This document shows positions 60,963 to 64,000 of a DNA stretch of 64,000 nt, one piece after another. A program made the position numbers and the translations under genes. The stretch spans positions 34,644 to 98,643 of the forward strand of contig CAUYUJ010000857.1 in assembly GCA_963575745.1 (NCBI GenBank), given 5' to 3'. This DNA comes from Prorocentrum cordatum (Eukaryota > Sar > Dinophyceae > Prorocentrales > Prorocentraceae). The stretch's first letter is position 1. Each line of letters begins with the position of its first letter. The notes beneath the pieces are model-generated. The model was not told the origin of the DNA and searched no databases. It saw nothing but the letters and a program-made list of their open reading frames with translations.

Positions 60963-62164
60963 AGGTCTCAGGCCCGCGCTGCCCTTGCGGCGGCCACTGT
61001 TTTCATGCATTGTCGTCGTCCTTCTGCCTCCGCCCATTGTCCCTCCTCTCCTCAGCTCCTCCTGCAGCACGATGTGCGGCAAGGTCATGTTCAGTCGGAA
61101 TCGTTTGGTCTCGATCTGTGATGCTTTCCGCTGGCAGTGTCGCATCGCATCTGCTCTTGACACGCACGTCGTACGTTAACATGCCTGGCCATTGACAACG
61201 TCAATGAAACGTCTAACGATGAGTTCCATACTGGCAAGGAGCCTGTTGCGCCTCTCTACTTCTCGCGCTAAACATTTTGAATGAGCCTCCAGCTGCATCC
61301 CTGTAATCAAAAGGAGCTGCCTCCATTCGTGCAACTACCGTAAATGTTCAGGACGAGCGCTCGCGGCGTTCAGGAGATGACCACCGTTCGAGCACTGGCC
61401 GCCTCATCTTGGTAGCACTTGTGGGCGCAGCGGCAAGACGAGATCTCCATCTTGAAACTGGCCCAGCCTGCATCCGTGCAGCTGTTAAACTTGCTGGGAG
61501 TACAGTGCCGTTTTTATTACATGCTCCGCGTGCGGATCATGCATTAGACATGCAGGGATTTAGATTAAAAACAACGATGATTTCATGCATAAATCTATTC
61601 GTAAATTAATCATGTACTAACAATCCGTCATTTTTAAAAATCCAATGTCTTAAAAACTGCCCTGTATTGTGCGCGGCAGTGTGCCGAGTGTCGCACTCAA
61701 GAACAGGTTGGCACCATCCATCCGTGCAGCGGTCGGGCATTGGAATGCCCCACGTCATAGGCTGCGTAGAAGTCTCGGGCGAACCGCCCAGACATGTCCT
61801 GCCGCCACGCCTGGCGGGGAGGAGGAGGTGGGGAACGGATAGGGAGGGTGAGGAGGACGAGGAGAGGCAGGAGGAGGGAGGACCTTTCTTGCTCGTCCCT
61901 CATCCTGCTCCGCCACGCCCTCCTCTTCATCCCTCCTCCTCCCTCTCGTCGTCTTCGCCCTCTCACTCAATAAAGAAGGCGAGGACGACGAGAACTATTG
62001 GGGACCCTGCTATCTGTCGATATGAGTGTTTCAATATGTGTCCCCAGATGTCCCGGCCGCTTCCCGGGGCGCGGCTTTCCACCCCAGATCCATTTTCGAT
62101 GGCCTCGGGGCCAGAAAATTGCCCCCGACGGCCAGAATCTGAGACAACACTGGCGAGGACGACG
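60963..62164. other. no recognisable gene; AT-richer near 61540-61660
   Basis: Unlike the rest of the window, about 61540-61660 is AT-rich. A piece near 61346 resembles the 83-bp tandem unit at 18730-19060. Pyrimidine- and purine-rich patches occur at 61815-61960. Confidence 0.45.
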
Positions 62165-62345
62165 ACGCTTGGAAGCACCTGGGGGCGCCTGGTAACTCTT
62201 GGGAGCGACTGGGAGCGCATGGAAGCACAAGAGAGTGCTTGGCAGCGCATGGGAACGCCATGGAGCGCCTGGGGGCGCTTGGACGCGCTTCGGAGCGCCT
62301 GGGAGCGAGAACGAGGACGACGAGAGCGAGAACGAGGAGAACGAG
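62165..62345. repeat. degenerate 10-11-bp repeat, TGGGAGCGC words
   Basis: CTTGGGAGCG, ACTGGGAGCGCATGG, GCCTGGGGGCGC and CGCCTGGGAGCGAGA recur irregularly, then ACGAGGACGA-type words. Confidence 0.7.
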
Positions 62346-62434
62346 GACAAGCAGCAGCAGCAGCAACGACCCAGACATCTGGCCCTCCAATGTTTTCGAT
62401 GTTTGGGCACCGGAGGTCTGAACACCTTCCCTAG

Positions 62435-62500
62435 ACCCTGCTTTTCATCCCGAGTCGTTACGGTCCTGGGGCCCGTTGAGGGCCCCCGGAGGCCGAAAAC
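62435..62500 (-). repeat. dispersed repeat SR6, minus-strand copy
   Basis: TTTTCATCCCGAGTCGTTAC with GGTCCTGGGGCCCGTTGAGG matches the reverse of the 29205 and 39241 copies. Confidence 0.6.
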
Positions 62501-62540
62501 AGCAAGGATACACAAACAAGTGCCCCCGGAGGCTGAACAT

Positions 62541-62605
62541 AGCAACAACAACAACAACAGCAGCAGCAGCAGCAACAACAACAACAACACAAACAACAAA
62601 ACACG
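62541..62605. repeat. (AAC/CAG)n microsatellite
   Basis: AACAACAAC, then CAGCAGCAG, then AACAACAAC. Confidence 0.9.
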
Positions 62606-62783
62606 GCCTCTACAATTTTTCCAGAGCCTCGGATCTGCGCAGGAGGCGGTTGACCGTCCGCCACAAAAATATAGACACGGACACCCTCCCATGGATTGCT
62701 CCTCTTGGCCTCAGGGGAGGGTAGCGGTGTAGAAATCATTACTGAGAGCCAGCAATTTTATGCACCGCCACCCTCCCTGAATT

Positions 62784-63005
62784 CAGTGGGCCCTGAAAAC
62801 GACAGGGCCGTTTTTTACCGGCTCCGTTTTGCAGTTTTTGTTGCCGGTTCTGTCACCAATTCCGTTGTGTTTGTTGTCCGGTGCCGGCTCCGGTTCCAAT
62901 CCCGGAGCAGTCATTGTGTTGGTTGCCGTTTTTTTACCGTCTCCGTTTTCAAGATATTTTCCGAAACGGTGAAAAAACGGCCCTGCCGCTTCTGGGGCTC
63001 ACTAA
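62784..63005 (-). repeat. palindromic element M5, copy b (222 bp, inverted relative to copy a)
   Basis: Left CAGTGGGCCCTGAAAACGAC, AGGGCCGTTTTTT. Right AAAAAACGGCCCTGCCGCTT with GGGGCTCACTAAG. The interior has GTTGCCGGTTC-type words, the reverse of copy a. Confidence 0.8.
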
Positions 63006-63051
63006 GTTTTTGAAGGTACATGCAAATGTATATGTGCATGCGTCTGTTCTA

Positions 63052-63288
63052 GGCCTCCTGGATGGGGTCGGAGTAAATGGGGTCGGTGGATCGCGCCGCA
63101 TCGCCGATGCATCGACGATGCGGCTCGGCGTGGAGCCCGATCTTGTCCACGCCGACGTCGCTGGTGCATCACCCACGTCGACGATGCATCGCCCGTGCAT
63201 CGCCGATGCATCGCCGATGCATCGCCGATGTATCGCCAATGCGGCGCGATCCTCCGACCCCATCTACTCGGACCCCATCTAGGAGGCC
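63052..63288 (+). repeat. palindromic element M4, copy b (237 bp)
   Basis: Left GGCCTCCTGGATGGGGTCGG, GATCGCGCCGCATCG. Right is their inverse: CGGCGCGATCCTCCGACCCC, ATCTAGGAGGCC. The interior tandemly repeats CATCGCCGATG. Confidence 0.85.
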
Positions 63289-63416
63289 TCTACCTGTACA
63301 TCGCGTACTTCTGTCATGAGTTCGGTGACCACATGTGAACCCTACCCCCGCCCCCCACCATTTCTAAGGGGGAGTGGGGGTTCACTTCGTTCGGGAGCTC
63401 CCGAGCGGGTGGATAC
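63289..63416. other. spacer, no gene seen
   Basis: Short unique sequence with a small inverted repeat GGAGCTCCCGAGC near 63395. Confidence 0.4.
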
Positions 63417-63417
63417 C

Positions 63418-63463
<46 letters not shown>

Positions 63464-63887
63464 GTGGTGATGGTGAGCATGATGATGATCAGGATGATGG
63501 TGATGTTGATGATGATGCTAATGATGATGATGAGGATGAGGATGATAATGATGATTCTGATGACGACGATGGTGATGGTGATGGTGATGGTGGCGATGAT
63601 GATGATGCTGATGATGGTGATTACGATAATGATGATGCTGATGATGATGCTGCTGATGATGATGATGCTGATGATGCTGCTGCTGAGGATGATGCTGATG
63701 ATGATGATGATGATGATGATGATGGTGTTAGTGATGCTGATGATGATGCTGATGATGATGCTGATGATGCTGCTGCTGATGATGATGCTGATGATGATGA
63801 TGCTGATGATGCTGATGATGATGATGATGATGATGCTGATGATGATGATGACGATGCTGATCATGATGCTGATGATGAGGATGATGG

Positions 63888-63922
<35 letters not shown>

Positions 63923-63953
63923 TTGATGTTGATGATGATGATGATGATGATGC

Positions 63954-63986
<33 letters not shown>

Positions 63987-64000
63987 GGAAGATGAAGATG
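63417..64000. repeat. (GAT)n microsatellite, runs off the window
   Basis: GAT units with GCT, GGT, GAC and GAG variants continue to the window end. It is the reverse complement of the (ATC)n motif that hosts the DIRS-like element. Frames across it are artefacts. Confidence 0.97.

Noticed and set aside
63417-63864. Ile-rich 160-residue minus-strand frame
   Set aside because: Translation of the (GAT)n microsatellite.

Overview
This window reads as nuclear DNA of a dinoflagellate, or a close relative with the same genome style. It is GC-rich, almost free of intact host genes, and packed with decayed retroelements, triplet-repeat arrays and short palindromic elements. The reverse-transcriptase families seen (a DIRS-type element, a Ty1/copia element, several LINE-like elements) and their cysteine-rich host-like accessory domains fit dinoflagellate genomes; the species cannot be fixed from this sequence alone. 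A 100-base run of N at 32055-32154 is an assembly gap.

Layout. 1-124: edge of a possible host exon on the minus strand. 0.2-4.1 kb: minisatellite, CTC arrays and three short inverted-repeat elements. 4.6-8.0 kb: an uninterrupted reverse-transcriptase/endonuclease ORF on the minus strand. 8.3-10.7 kb: dispersed repeats, then a (GGA)n and a long (ATC)n array. 10.7-17.05 kb: a full-length tyrosine-recombinase (DIRS/Ngaro-like) retroelement, bounded by split direct repeats A1...B1-A2-B2 and inserted inside the (ATC)n array. It encodes a small cysteine-rich membrane protein, a gag-like protein, RT-RNase H, a tyrosine recombinase and a C5-methyltransferase-like protein. 17.7-19.1 kb: two tandem arrays. 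19.8-25.6 kb: a decayed Ty1/copia element. 25.6-31.7 kb: non-coding DNA rich in palindromic elements and dispersed repeats. 32.2-35.5 kb: LINE-like RT plus RNase H with one frameshift. 36.8-37.9 kb: broken ORF with a zinc ribbon and coiled coils. 38-51 kb: dispersed repeats, nested palindromic elements, a (GT)n tract and a 90-bp minisatellite (42.9-46 kb). 51.3-55.6 kb: remains of an apurinic-endonuclease-type LINE. 55.6-58.8 kb: coding-like but unrecognised sequence carrying a recurring 18-20-bp motif. 59-64 kb: more palindromic elements, ending in a long (GAT)n array.

Most striking are (1) the DIRS-like element with diagnostic split direct repeats and a methyltransferase-like last ORF, and (2) at least seven families of 100-240-bp inverted-repeat elements. 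Several of these are nested in one another with recognisable target-site duplications, which gives a relative order of insertion. All function statements rest on motif reading by eye; no search was run.
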